Shown here piece by piece: positions 1 through 10,969 of a DNA stretch of 64,000 bases (position 1 is its first letter; every line of letters starts with the position of its first letter). The DNA comes from Acidipropionibacterium thoenii DSM 20276 (GTDB lineage: Bacteria > Actinomycetota > Actinomycetes > Propionibacteriales > Propionibacteriaceae), in NCBI RefSeq assembly GCF_000423445.1, contig NZ_AUHZ01000009.1:1-64000 (forward strand), given 5' to 3'. The position numbers were made by a program, and so were the translations under genes. The notes under the pieces are model-generated. The model saw nothing but the letters and a program-made list of their open reading frames with translations. It was not told where the DNA came from and searched no databases.

Positions 1-258
1 ACCCCACCGGCGAGTGAACCGCAACGCGACGATCCGATGCTCCGTCTTACGCGAAAGCCGGTTCGGTGACGAGGTGGGCCTCGAACTACGGTCGATCAAC
101 GGCAGCCCTGCCCGGTACCTGTCGGCCCACCGCTTCACCGTCGCGGGCGAGCACTGGAACCGTTCCGCCGCCCGCCGCAACGACCAGCCCTGTTCCACGA
201 CGAGAACAGCAAGACGACGACGCCCTTCCGGTGTCAAGGGTGCGTTAGCGTGAGTCAC
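1..258 (-). CDS. IS481-family transposase, N-terminal part (runs off the left edge)
   Basis: Reading the minus strand from a GTG at 258 gives 86 open codons to the window edge. The protein begins VTHANAPLTPEGRRR, followed by a helix-turn-helix (RRAAERF...SPATVKRWADRYR) and then DRSSRP and a basic stretch ending RRWG. This order is the typical start of IS481-type DDE transposases, which are usually 300-390 residues, so the catalytic core would lie to the left and cannot be seen. It sits tail-to-head behind glgB on the same strand, 98 bp away. An AGG-containing stretch lies before the GTG. Family assignment comes from pattern recognition only; whether the element is intact is unknown. Confidence 0.8.
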   Translation of the reverse strand, partial: MTHANAPLTPEGRRRLAVLVVEQGWSLRRAAERFQCSPATVKRWADRYRAGLPLIDRSSRPTSSPNRLSRKTEHRIVALRFTRRWG

Positions 259-318
259 GAAGACCTCCGTGGTCAGGAGAGTGAGTGTGGTAACCCATAT
301 CCTGCCCGGAGGTCTTCG
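258..318. repeat. 12-bp perfect inverted repeat between transposase start and glgB
   Basis: CGAAGACCTCCG at 258-269 is matched exactly by its reverse complement CGGAGGTCTTCG at 307-318, separated by 37 bp. The left arm touches the transposase start codon. It may be part of the IS end, or a hairpin that shields the transposase from glgB read-through. The outer tip of the IS and any target duplication were not identified. Confidence 0.6.
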
Positions 319-355
319 CTACCTCACCCGTTCACAACCTCCCGGGGAAGTACAG

Positions 356-2296
356 CTAGGCCTGCTGGCCGTCGTCCGGATCTCCGGCCTGTGGGGCCTC
401 GTCGGTGCCCTGGTACTCCAGCCACACCGAGCCCATCGGCGGCACGACGAGGTGACCACTGGCAGGGAAGTCCCGGTACGGCTCGTCGGTGGCCACGATC
501 TGGCCGAGGTTGCCGTATCGGCCGGTGCCGTCGTAGCTCGCCGAGTCGGTGTTGAGGATCTCCTTCCACACCCCGGGGTGGGGCAGTCCGGTGAGGTGGT
601 GCTCCTGGGGATTGGGGGAGAAGTTCGTGAAGCAGGCGATCACCTGGCCATCGGCGTCACGACGCAGCCAGGAGAACATGTTCTCCCCGGCATCGTCGGC
701 GTCCAGCCACTGGAACCCGGCCGGATCGGTGTCCAGCTGCCACATCGCCGAGTGGGCCCGGTAGATGTGGTTGAGATCACGGAACAGCCTCTTGAGCCCG
801 CCGTGACCCCACAGGTCGGCGACGAACCACTCCAGGCTGGCCGACTCGTCGAACTCGTGGCGCTGGCCGAACTCCTGGCCCATGAAGATCAGCTGCTTGC
901 CGGGGAAGGCCCACATGTAGGAGTAGAAGGCCCGCAGGGTGGCGAACTGCTGCCAGTCGTCGCCGTCGACCTTGCTGATCATCGAACCCTTGCCGTGCAC
1001 GACCTCGTCATGACTGATCGGCAGCACGAAGTTCTCCGAGTACTGGTAGACCATCGCAAAGGTCATCTCGTTGTGGTGGTACTGCCGGTGGAACGGGTTG
1101 AGGGCCAGGTATCTCAACGAGTCGTTCATCCAGCCCATGTTCCACTTGAAACCGAAGCCGAGCCCGCCGGCGTCCACCGGCTTGGTGACCCCGGCGAAGC
1201 TGGTGGACTCCTCGGCGATCATCAGGATGCCGGGGTGACGCCGGTACAGATGGGCGTTGACATAGCGCAGGAAGTCGATGGCGTCCAGGTTCTCCCGGCC
1301 GCCGAACTTGTTGGGCACCCACTGACCCTCGGGGCGCGAGTAGTCCAGGTAGAGCATCGAGGCCACCGCATCGACCCGCAGCCCGTCGACATGGAACTCG
1401 CTGATCCAGTACAGCGCATTGGAGACCAGGAAGGACTTCACCTCGTTGCGGCCGTAGTTGAAGACGTAGGTGCCCCATTCCAGGTGCTCCCCCTGGCGGG
1501 GGTCGGCGTGCTCGTAGAGGGCGGTGCCGTCGAATCGGCCCAGCGCCCAGTCGTCCTTGGGGAAGTGGCCCGGCACCCAGTCCATGATGACGCCGATACC
1601 GGCCTGGTGGAGCTTGTCGATGAGGTAGCGCAGGTCGTCGGGGTTCCCGTAGCGGCTGGTGGGGGAGTAGTAGCCGGTCACCTGGTAACCCCAGGACGGC
1701 AGGAAGGGGTGCTCGGCCAGCGGCAGGATCTCGACATGGGTGTAGCCCTGCCACTGCAGGTAGGGGATCAGCTCGTCGGCCAGGTCCCGGTAGCCCAGCC
1801 CCTTGCGCCAGCCACCCAGGTGGATCTCGTAGATGCTCATCGGCTCCTGGTAGGCCTTGGACGCGGTGCGCCGGTCGATCCACTCGGCGTCATCCCAGGA
1901 GTAGTCCGACTCCCAGACGATGGTGGCGTTACCGGGGGCCTGCTCCGAGAAACGGGCCATCGGGTCGACCTTCTCGTGCCAGTTGCCCCACTGGTCGAGG
2001 ATCCGGTACTTGTACCGGGCGCCGGGCCCGACTCCTTCGATGAAGGTGCCCCACACCCCCGAGCCCGGGATGATGTGCATGTCGTCGCCGGTCCACCAGT
2101 TGAAGTCGGCGATGACCTGGACCGCCTGGGCGTTGGGGGCCCAGACCGCGAACCGGACGCCGGTGATCGGGCCGCGCTCATCGTCCTCGACGGTGACGAG
2201 GTGGGACCCCAGCCGCTTCCAGGCCTCGGTGTCGCCACCGGAGTGAAATCCCTCCAGGTCCCATCCGGTGAGTCCTCCAGCGGTGTCGTGAGCCAT
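356..2296 (-). CDS. glgB: 1,4-alpha-glucan branching enzyme GlgB (short form)
   Basis: GH13 branching enzyme that cuts alpha-1,4 chains and re-attaches them as alpha-1,6 branches in cytosolic glucan. At 646 residues from the ATG at 2296 (preceded by GAAGGA) it has a CBM48-type beta domain (GVRFAVWAPNAQAVQV) and then the catalytic barrel. Nucleophile Asp lies in GLRVDAVASMLYLDYSR (about residue 305), acid/base Glu in MIAEESTSF (about 360) and the third Asp in ISHDEVVHGKGS (about 428). The extra N-terminal N1 domain (about 100 residues) of many GlgB proteins is missing. A TTG at 2374 would add 26 residues without an obvious RBS. It follows glgE on the same strand, 140 bp downstream, as in mycobacteria, and probably shares its transcript. 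Confidence 0.95.
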   Translation of the reverse strand: MAHDTAGGLTGWDLEGFHSGGDTEAWKRLGSHLVTVEDDERGPITGVRFAVWAPNAQAVQVIADFNWWTGDDMHIIPGSGVWGTFIEGVGPGARYKYRILDQWGNWHEKVDPMARFSEQAPGNATIVWESDYSWDDAEWIDRRTASKAYQEPMSIYEIHLGGWRKGLGYRDLADELIPYLQWQGYTHVEILPLAEHPFLPSWGYQVTGYYSPTSRYGNPDDLRYLIDKLHQAGIGVIMDWVPGHFPKDDWALGRFDGTALYEHADPRQGEHLEWGTYVFNYGRNEVKSFLVSNALYWISEFHVDGLRVDAVASMLYLDYSRPEGQWVPNKFGGRENLDAIDFLRYVNAHLYRRHPGILMIAEESTSFAGVTKPVDAGGLGFGFKWNMGWMNDSLRYLALNPFHRQYHHNEMTFAMVYQYSENFVLPISHDEVVHGKGSMISKVDGDDWQQFATLRAFYSYMWAFPGKQLIFMGQEFGQRHEFDESASLEWFVADLWGHGGLKRLFRDLNHIYRAHSAMWQLDTDPAGFQWLDADDAGENMFSWLRRDADGQVIACFTNFSPNPQEHHLTGLPHPGVWKEILNTDSASYDGTGRYGNLGQIVATDEPYRDFPASGHLVVPPMGSVWLEYQGTDEAPQAGDPDDGQQA

Positions 2297-2436
2297 CTGC
2301 GTGATCCTTCCGTGCTGCCAATCGAGATCGTCGCCATTGCCGATCAGGTACGGGTCGTGCTGGTTGGTCTCCAACCTATGCCCCGGGGTGGGGCTGCGGG
2401 GGTGATTGGCCCTGGATGTTCGGGGCCGGGTCGGGT

Positions 2437-4593
<2,157 letters not shown>

Positions 4594-4642
4594 GGCACTG
4601 TCCTGACTGGAATCGACATTGACTTTCCTCCGCACGGGGGCC

Positions 4643-4671
4643 ACGCTACCGGTCGATCGGAACAATGTCAG
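4643..4671 (-). promoter_or_regulatory. glgE promoter (-35 and -10)
   Basis: On the minus strand CTGACA (4671-4666) and TAGCGT (4648-4643) are separated by 17 bp, a good sigma-70-type match. Transcription would begin near 4636, giving a leader of about 43 nt before the glgE ATG. Confidence 0.6.
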
Positions 4672-4745
4672 TCCCGGCCGGCGGACAATCCGCAGAGAAA
4701 TGGTGTCCTGTTCCTGAGCCGGGCAGCGGTCCACGCGCGCGGTCA

Positions 4746-4751
4746 TATAGT
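4746..4751 (+). promoter_or_regulatory. glgP -10 box, leaderless start
   Basis: TATAGT ends 9 bp before the GTG at 4761, so transcription would begin at or within a few bases of the start codon. No Shine-Dalgarno sequence precedes the GTG. Confidence 0.6.
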
Positions 4752-4760
4752 GTGCCGGTC

Positions 4761-7313
4761 GTGCGTGCAATCAGACGTTTCATCGTCCAACCAGTGCTTC
4801 CTGAATCGCTCAAGCCATTGAGCAAGCTGGCCACCAATCTTCGGTGGAGCTGGAACCTGGACACCAGAGCCCTGTTCGGCGACATCGACCCCCAGCTGTG
4901 GGAGGAGGTCCACCACGACCCCTTCAAGCTGCTGGCCCGGGTACCCAGCGACCGCCTCGACATCCTGGCCAATGACAAGCGGTTCGTGCGACGCCTGGAG
5001 CTGACCGTCGCCGATCTCGATGAGTACCTCACCGGGGACCTGTGGTTCCAGAACTGGGCCAAGGACCATCCCGAGGCACCACGTGCCATCGGCTACTTCT
5101 CCGCCGAGTTCGGCATCACCAAGGTGCTGCCGCAGTACTCCGGGGGGCTGGGCATCCTGGCCGGGGATCACCTCAAGGCGGCCTCCGACAATGGCGTGCC
5201 CATCATCGGCGTCGGACTGTTCTACCGCCATGGCTACTTCCGCCAGTACCTCAACGCGGCCGGCTGGCAGCAGGAGCGCTACCCGGTGCTGGACGCCAAT
5301 GAGATGCCGGTGACGGTGCTGCGCGAGGGTACCGATCCGGTGCTCATCTCGGTGCGGATCGCCGGCAACGAGGTCAAGGCCCAGATCTGGGTGGTCCAGG
5401 TCGGCCGGGTGCCGTTGCTGATGCTGGACACCGATATCGACGCCAACCCCGGCGCGCTGCGTGGGGTCACCGACCAGCTCTACGGCGGCGACGCCGATCA
5501 CCGGCTGGCCCAGGAGGTGCTGCTGGGGGTCGGCGGCGTGCGCGCCCTGCGGGAGTTCTGCCGGATCTCCGGGCACCCGGTGCCCGAGGTCTACCACGCC
5601 AATGAGGGCCATGCCGGGTTCCTCGGCCTGGAGCGGATCCGCGAGTACATGGATGCCGGTGATGACTTCGACACCGCTCTGGAACGCACCCGCGCCGGAA
5701 ACGTCTTCACCACCCACACCCCGGTGCCGGCCGGCATCGACCGCTTCGGACTGGACAAGATCCGCGCCCAGTTCGAGGGATTCGGCAGCCTGCCGATCGA
5801 CCGGATCCTGGATCTGGGACGCGAGACCTATCAGGGCGGTGATCCCGGCGTCTACAACATGGCGATCCTCGGATTCCGAGCCGGCCAGCGCGCGAACGGC
5901 GTCTCCGAACTGCATGGCGAGGTCTCCCGGGAGATGTTCCGCGGCCTGTGGCCGGGGTTCGCCTCCGCCGAGGTGCCGATCGGATCGGTGACCAATGGTG
6001 TCCATCACCTCACCTGGATCCATCCCGAGCTGCTCAACCTGCTGCAGCCGGTGGTCGGGGACTCCGGCCCCCAGATCCACGACGGCTGCGACTGGACGGC
6101 CCTCAACCGGGTCGACGACCAGACCCTGTGGAGCGCCAAGCGCCACATGCGCACCGCGATGATCGAGATGGCGCGCGAGAGACTGCACGCCAGCTGCCGG
6201 TCGCGGGGGATGTCCTCGGACTGGGTGGACGACGCCCTGGACCCCAACGTGCTCACCTTCGGATTCGCCCGTCGTGGCGCCTCCTACAAGCGGCTCACCC
6301 TGATGCTCTCGGATCCCGAGCGGCTCAAGAGGCTGCTCAACAACCCGAGCACCCCGATCCAGATCGTGATCGCCGGAAAGGCCCACCCGGCGGACAACAT
6401 CGGCAAGAGTCTCATCCAGCAGATGGTGCAGTTCGCAGACCAGGAGGATGTCCGCGGCAAGATCGTCTTCCTGCCCGACTACGACATCTCGCTGGCCCGC
6501 CCGCTGTACCCCGGCTGCGACGTCTGGATGAACAACCCGCTGCGTCCCCTGGAGGCCTGCGGCACCTCGGGGATGAAGGCGGCCCTCAACGGTGCTGCGA
6601 ACCTGTCGGTGCGCGACGGCTGGTGGGATGAGTGGTATGACCCGAGGTTCGGCTGGGAGATCCCCTCGGCCGAGGGGATCTCGGATCCGGCCGTCCGTGA
6701 CGCCCGCGAGGCCGACTCGCTCTACGACATCATCGAGAACGAGATCGTCCCGAAGTTCTACACCCGCGACTCCCACGGCCTGCCGACCAGCTGGCTGAGG
6801 ATGATGCGGGACACCATCCAGATCCTCGGCCCGAAGATCCTGGCGGCCCGGATGGTCACCGACTACACCGAGAACATGTACACCCCTGCTGCGGTGGCCT
6901 CCCGCCAGGTGGAGGGCAAGGCGGCCGAGGAGCTGGCCCGGTGGAAGAGCAAGGTGCGTGCGTCCTGGCCGAAGGTCCAGGTGCGCCGGGTCGAGTCCAG
7001 CCTCTCGGAGCGGGTCGCGATGGGCTCCGAGGTGCCATTCGCGGCCTGGGTGGATCTGGACGGGCTGGCGCCCGACGACATCGGTGTCCAGGTGGTGCTC
7101 GGACAGGTGGATGCCGACGACTGGCTGCATGATCTGAAGATCGTGCCGATGACCTTGGACGGCACCAACGAGAACGGCATCTCGCACTTCTCGGCGACCG
7201 TGCAGATCACCGATCCCGGCTCCTTCGGCTGGACTGTGCGCGCGGTTCCCAAGAACCCGTTGCTGGCCGGCGATGTGGAGATGGGCCTGGCGGCGGTGGC
7301 TCCGGGGGAGTGA
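4761..7313 (+). CDS. glgP: Alpha-glucan (glycogen/maltodextrin) phosphorylase GlgP
   Basis: GT35 phosphorylase that releases glucose 1-phosphate from alpha-1,4-glucan using pyridoxal phosphate. The 850-residue protein opens with a DUF3417-type region (ESLKPLSKLATNLRWSWN), placing it in the longer actinobacterial/thermophile GlgP group. PLP Lys606 lies in GTSGMKAALNG. GTG 4761 is chosen because a TATAGT box ends just upstream; the open frame extends to 4665, but those extra residues cover the promoter. The gene is divergent from glgE-glgB (synthesis) and convergent with glgX, forming one glucan-turnover island. Confidence 0.95.
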   Translation: MRAIRRFIVQPVLPESLKPLSKLATNLRWSWNLDTRALFGDIDPQLWEEVHHDPFKLLARVPSDRLDILANDKRFVRRLELTVADLDEYLTGDLWFQNWAKDHPEAPRAIGYFSAEFGITKVLPQYSGGLGILAGDHLKAASDNGVPIIGVGLFYRHGYFRQYLNAAGWQQERYPVLDANEMPVTVLREGTDPVLISVRIAGNEVKAQIWVVQVGRVPLLMLDTDIDANPGALRGVTDQLYGGDADHRLAQEVLLGVGGVRALREFCRISGHPVPEVYHANEGHAGFLGLERIREYMDAGDDFDTALERTRAGNVFTTHTPVPAGIDRFGLDKIRAQFEGFGSLPIDRILDLGRETYQGGDPGVYNMAILGFRAGQRANGVSELHGEVSREMFRGLWPGFASAEVPIGSVTNGVHHLTWIHPELLNLLQPVVGDSGPQIHDGCDWTALNRVDDQTLWSAKRHMRTAMIEMARERLHASCRSRGMSSDWVDDALDPNVLTFGFARRGASYKRLTLMLSDPERLKRLLNNPSTPIQIVIAGKAHPADNIGKSLIQQMVQFADQEDVRGKIVFLPDYDISLARPLYPGCDVWMNNPLRPLEACGTSGMKAALNGAANLSVRDGWWDEWYDPRFGWEIPSAEGISDPAVRDAREADSLYDIIENEIVPKFYTRDSHGLPTSWLRMMRDTIQILGPKILAARMVTDYTENMYTPAAVASRQVEGKAAEELARWKSKVRASWPKVQVRRVESSLSERVAMGSEVPFAAWVDLDGLAPDDIGVQVVLGQVDADDWLHDLKIVPMTLDGTNENGISHFSATVQITDPGSFGWTVRAVPKNPLLAGDVEMGLAAVAPGE

Positions 7314-7323
7314 CCACTCGGGG

Positions 7324-7359
7324 TGACCGGTTCCGCCCGCAGTGGGGCGGAACCGGTCA
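7324..7359. terminator. Bidirectional hairpin terminator between glgP and glgX
   Basis: A perfect 15-bp stem (TGACCGGTTCCGCCC at 7324-7338 with its complement at 7345-7359) closes a 6-nt loop. It follows the glgP stop and contains the glgX stop codon within its right arm. There is no T-tract, as is common in actinobacterial terminators. Confidence 0.85.
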
Positions 7360-9582
7360 CTCAGCGGTGGAGGGGGGGATCGCAGCCCAGTCCGGGCCCA
7401 TCTCGGCGGAGGTGAGGTAGTCCTCGACCACGGCATTCTGCAGGCCGGCCGCATCGGTGGAGGCAGCCTCGGGCTCCGGTGCCGCGGTGAGATCGCCTTC
7501 CAGGATGATGACGCTTCGCCCGGGCAGGGTGAGAGCGCTTCCCGCTCCCAGCGGACCCTCGGGCACCTCATCGGGCTCGGCGGTGTGGGCGGCCACCGAC
7601 CAGGAGGTGGACCAGCCGGCCTGCGGCAGCACGACGTCGATCGGATCGGCGCCACGGTTGTACCAGACCAGCAGCGCCTCGTCGAGATCCGAGGTGTACT
7701 TGCCCAGCACGGTGCGGCCCTGGTCACCCCAGTCCTCGGGGGTCATCTCGCCGCCGTTGCCGGACAGCCAGGCCAGTTCCACCCGTCCGGTGGACCTGCC
7801 GTCGTCATCGAGCACCTGGGCGTCATCATGTCGGTAGGACTCGGGGCGCAGGGTCGGGTGCTCGGCACGCAGCCGGGCCAGGGTGGCCATCAGCTCGGTG
7901 AGGTCGGTCCAGGCCTTGGCCTCCTCCCAGTCCACCCAGGAGATCGGGGAGTCCTGGCAGTAGGCGTTGTTGTTGCCGTGCTGGGTGCGGCCGAACTCGT
8001 CGCCCGCGACGATCATCGGCACCCCGGCCGAGGTCATCAGGGTGGCGAGGAAGTTGCGGATCTGGCGGTGCCTCAGACCGACCACCGCGGGATCGTCGGT
8101 ATCACCCTCCCACCCGCAGTTCCAGGAGCGGTTGTCGTTGGAACCGTCGTGGTTGTCCTCGCGGTTGTCGAAGTTCTGCTTCATGTTGTAGGTGACCAGG
8201 TCGCGCATCGTGAAGCCGTCGTGGGCGTCCACGAAGTTCACCGAGGCACCGGGGAAGTCGTAGAGGTCATCGGAGCCTGAGACCCGGGTGGCCAGCTCCT
8301 GGACCCCGCCGACCGCGCCCCGCCAGAAATCGCGCACGTAGTTGCGGTACTGGTCGTTCCAGCCGCTCCACTGGTCCCCCCAGCGCCCCACCTGGTAGCC
8401 GTAGGGCCCCAGGTCCCAGGGCTCGGCGATGTGCTTGACCTGGTTGAGCACCGGGTCCTCGCGGATCAGGGTCTTGAAGGGGTGGTTCTGGTCGACACCG
8501 TGATCGGCGTCGCGGATCAGGGTGGTGGCCAGGTCGTAGCGGAACCCGTCGACCCCCATCTCGGTGACCCAGTAGCGCAGCGAGTCCGCGATCAGCGCCA
8601 GCACCCCGGGATTCGCGGTGTTGACCGAGTTGCCGCAGCCGGTGACGTCATAGTCGTTGCGGTGGTCATTGGTGAGCCGGTAGTAGGTGCTGTGGTCGAT
8701 GCCACGGAAGGACAGCGTGGGGCCCTCGTGGCCGCCCTCGCCGGTGTGGTTGTAGACGACATCGAGGATCACCTCGATGCCGGCCCGGTGGAAGGCGGTC
8801 ACCATGTCCTTGAACTCGCGGACCTGCTCGCCGGTGGTGCCGACCGAACAGTAGGCGCCGTTGGGGGCGAAGAAGCCCAGGGTGTTGTAGCCCCAGTAGT
8901 TGCGCAGCCCCTTGCCGACCACGAAGGGCTCGGAGACGAAGTAGTGGACCGGCAGCAGCTCGATGGTGTTGATGCCGACCCGGGTGAGGTGCTCGATCAC
9001 CGCCGGATAGGCCAGCCCGGCATAGGAGCCGCGCAGATGCTCGGGAACCAGCGGATGGAGCCGGGTGTAGCCCTTGACGTGGGTCTCGTAGATGACGCAC
9101 TCCTCGATGGGGCGACGCCGGGCGATGGGTTCGGGCGGCGGCGTGCTCTCCACGACCACCGACAGCGGGACGGCACCGGCCGAGTCGCGGGTGTCGGGGG
9201 TGTAGTTGGCTCCCTCGGTGTGGTCGAGGATCGGGCCGGAGTAGTCGACCCCTGCGGTGATGGCCCTGGCATACGGGTCGATGAGCAGCTTCGCCGGATT
9301 GAACCGGGCGCCCTGGTCGGGATTCCATCGTCCGTGCACCCGGAAGCCGTACCGCTGGCCGGCCTGGATATCGGGGACGAACATCACCCACACGCCATCG
9401 GGGCCCTTGGACATCTGCACATTGCGCTGAGTCCGGTCCGGATCGACCAGGGCCAGTTCGACCTGGCTGGCACGCGGGGCCCACAGACCGAATCGGCAGC
9501 CGCCGTCCATCAGCTGTGCGCCCAGCACGCTGGAATCGGTGGGCGAGGAGACCGATGTCGTCTCAGCGAGAGCCTGAACCAT
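7357..9582 (-). CDS. glgX: Glycogen debranching enzyme GlgX (isoamylase type)
   Basis: GH13 enzyme hydrolysing alpha-1,6 branch points left after phosphorylase action. 741 residues; an N-terminal CBM48-like domain (CRFGLWAPRASQVELAL) precedes the barrel. Visible motifs are DVVYNHTGEG, the nucleophile region GFRYDLATT (about 350), acid Glu in HIAEPWDLG (about 386) and VDAHDGFTM (about 454). A low-complexity Ala/Pro/Glu-rich tail follows the C-terminal beta domain. ATG 9582 is preceded by a strong AGGAGG. Its 3' end lies in the hairpin shared with glgP. Confidence 0.95.
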   Translation of the reverse strand: MVQALAETTSVSSPTDSSVLGAQLMDGGCRFGLWAPRASQVELALVDPDRTQRNVQMSKGPDGVWVMFVPDIQAGQRYGFRVHGRWNPDQGARFNPAKLLIDPYARAITAGVDYSGPILDHTEGANYTPDTRDSAGAVPLSVVVESTPPPEPIARRRPIEECVIYETHVKGYTRLHPLVPEHLRGSYAGLAYPAVIEHLTRVGINTIELLPVHYFVSEPFVVGKGLRNYWGYNTLGFFAPNGAYCSVGTTGEQVREFKDMVTAFHRAGIEVILDVVYNHTGEGGHEGPTLSFRGIDHSTYYRLTNDHRNDYDVTGCGNSVNTANPGVLALIADSLRYWVTEMGVDGFRYDLATTLIRDADHGVDQNHPFKTLIREDPVLNQVKHIAEPWDLGPYGYQVGRWGDQWSGWNDQYRNYVRDFWRGAVGGVQELATRVSGSDDLYDFPGASVNFVDAHDGFTMRDLVTYNMKQNFDNREDNHDGSNDNRSWNCGWEGDTDDPAVVGLRHRQIRNFLATLMTSAGVPMIVAGDEFGRTQHGNNNAYCQDSPISWVDWEEAKAWTDLTELMATLARLRAEHPTLRPESYRHDDAQVLDDDGRSTGRVELAWLSGNGGEMTPEDWGDQGRTVLGKYTSDLDEALLVWYNRGADPIDVVLPQAGWSTSWSVAAHTAEPDEVPEGPLGAGSALTLPGRSVIILEGDLTAAPEPEAASTDAAGLQNAVVEDYLTSAEMGPDWAAIPPSTAE

Positions 9583-9630
9583 GGGCGTGAAAACCTCCTG
9601 CTGGCGTTGACGCCATTGAGGCGACAGCCG

Positions 9631-9636
9631 ATCATA
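9631..9636 (-). promoter_or_regulatory. glgX -10 box
   Basis: TATGAT on the minus strand, about 48 bp before the glgX ATG. It predicts a start near 9624 and a 42-nt leader carrying AGGAGG. No clear -35 was seen. Confidence 0.5.
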
Positions 9637-9730
9637 GCGCCCGGCATCCCTTGTGAGACAGATGTGCGCCGATCTTGCCCGTCAAGCGTAGGACCCGCGC
9701 ATCGGATTCAGCGACCGGCCGGTGCGGGGA

Positions 9731-9736
9731 TAGTCT
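9731..9736 (+). promoter_or_regulatory. Cysteine desulfurase -10 box, leaderless start
   Basis: TAGTCT is followed by 6 bp and then the GTG at 9743, the spacing expected when the transcript begins on the start codon. No RBS is present. Confidence 0.6.
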
Positions 9737-9742
9737 GCCGCG

Positions 9743-10903
9743 GTGAGTCGAGCCGCGGTCCCCGGTGAGTCCTCCCGCCCGGCAGAGGGCGAGGGGGCCA
9801 GGAGCTATCTGGACCACGCGGCCACCAGCCCGCTGAGCGGGGCCGCCCTGGCGGCGATGGTGGACACCGGGCCGGTGGCCAATCCCGCCTCGGTGCACAC
9901 CGCGGGCCGGCATGCCCGGGCGCTGCTCGACGATGCCCGCGAACAGATCGCAGCACTGCTCGGCGTCCGGCCGCTGGAGATCATCCTCACCAGTGGCGGA
10001 ACCGAGGCCGACACATTGGCCCTGATGGGTGCCGGCGGCACCGGGCAGGTCGGCATCTCGGCGGTCGAGCACGCCGCCATCGCCGGGCTGGGGGCGCCTC
10101 ATCTGCTCGGGTCGCGGGTGCGGCTGCTGCCGGTCGACTCCGACGGGGTGGTCGACCCCTCGGCGATCGCGACCCTGGACCATCCGAGTCTGGTCTCTGT
10201 CATGACGGTCAACAACGAGACCGGCGTCGTCGAACCGGTGGCCGAGTGCGCGCAGGCCGCCCACCGCGCCGGTGCGCTGCTCCACACCGACGCCGTCCAG
10301 GGGCTGGGTCATCTGTCGCTGGATCTGGCCGATCGCGGTGTCGATCTCGCCTCCTTCTCGGCGCACAAGATCGGCGGACCGGTGGGGATCGGGGCGCTGT
10401 GGGTCCGGCGCGGGGTGCGGGTCGAGGCGGTCGCCGCCGGAGGCGGCCAGGAGGCCGGGGTGCGCTCGGGAACCCAGCAGGTGGCCCTGGCACGTGGATT
10501 CGCCGCCGCGCTGGCGCAGGCCCAGGGAGAGCTGGCGGACCGGCTGGAGCGGTGGCACCGGTTGCGGGAGCGGCTGGTGACAGCAGCGCGGCGCATCGAG
10601 GCAGTCGCCGTCGACGGCGGGGATCACGTCAGTGAGGCGATCTGCCACCTCAGCGTGGCAGGGGCCCGCGGCGATGACATGCAGCTGCTGCTGGACGCCC
10701 GGGGGATCGACTGCTCGACGGGTTCGGCCTGCCACGCCGGAGTGAGCGCCCCCAGCCAGGTGATGCTGGCAATGGGCAGGACGCCGACCGAGGCCTCGAG
10801 CTGCCTGCGATTCTCCTTCGGGCCCGCCACCTCGATGGCCGAGATCGACCGACTGACGGCGATCCTGCCCGGGGTGGTCGACCGGGCCCGGGCCGTTCGC
10901 TGA
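9743..10903 (+). CDS. Cysteine desulfurase (NifS/IscS family)
   Basis: PLP enzyme that moves sulfur from cysteine to an active-site Cys as a persulfide. 386 residues, class V aminotransferase fold: SYLDHAATSPLS near the N-terminus, TSGGTEADTLAL, PLP Lys209 in SFSAHKIGGPVG and catalytic Cys330 in STGSACHAGVS. The SAC loop marks a group I (IscS/NifS-like) enzyme. GTG 9743 is supported by the -10 box directly upstream. The next gene is mnmA, 66 bp downstream, so its likely job is sulfur supply for tRNA thiolation. No isc or suf scaffold genes are nearby. Confidence 0.92.
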   Translation: MSRAAVPGESSRPAEGEGARSYLDHAATSPLSGAALAAMVDTGPVANPASVHTAGRHARALLDDAREQIAALLGVRPLEIILTSGGTEADTLALMGAGGTGQVGISAVEHAAIAGLGAPHLLGSRVRLLPVDSDGVVDPSAIATLDHPSLVSVMTVNNETGVVEPVAECAQAAHRAGALLHTDAVQGLGHLSLDLADRGVDLASFSAHKIGGPVGIGALWVRRGVRVEAVAAGGGQEAGVRSGTQQVALARGFAAALAQAQGELADRLERWHRLRERLVTAARRIEAVAVDGGDHVSEAICHLSVAGARGDDMQLLLDARGIDCSTGSACHAGVSAPSQVMLAMGRTPTEASSCLRFSFGPATSMAEIDRLTAILPGVVDRARAVR

Positions 10904-10937
10904 TCACCGGCGCCGGGCCGAACCGGACGGCGGCAGG

Positions 10938-10943
10938 TACGAT
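10938..10943 (+). promoter_or_regulatory. Possible mnmA -10 box
   Basis: TACGAT lies 26 bp before the mnmA GTG and just before its GGAGG RBS. It would give mnmA a short-leader transcript of its own in addition to read-through from the desulfurase gene. Confidence 0.4.
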
Positions 10944-10969
10944 GGGCGGCCGACTGGAGGGAGATCGCC

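Noticed and set aside
4743-7727. Minus-strand open frame of 994 codons opposite glgP
   Set aside because: Antisense shadow; it reads across the glgP/glgX terminator and has no domain pattern.
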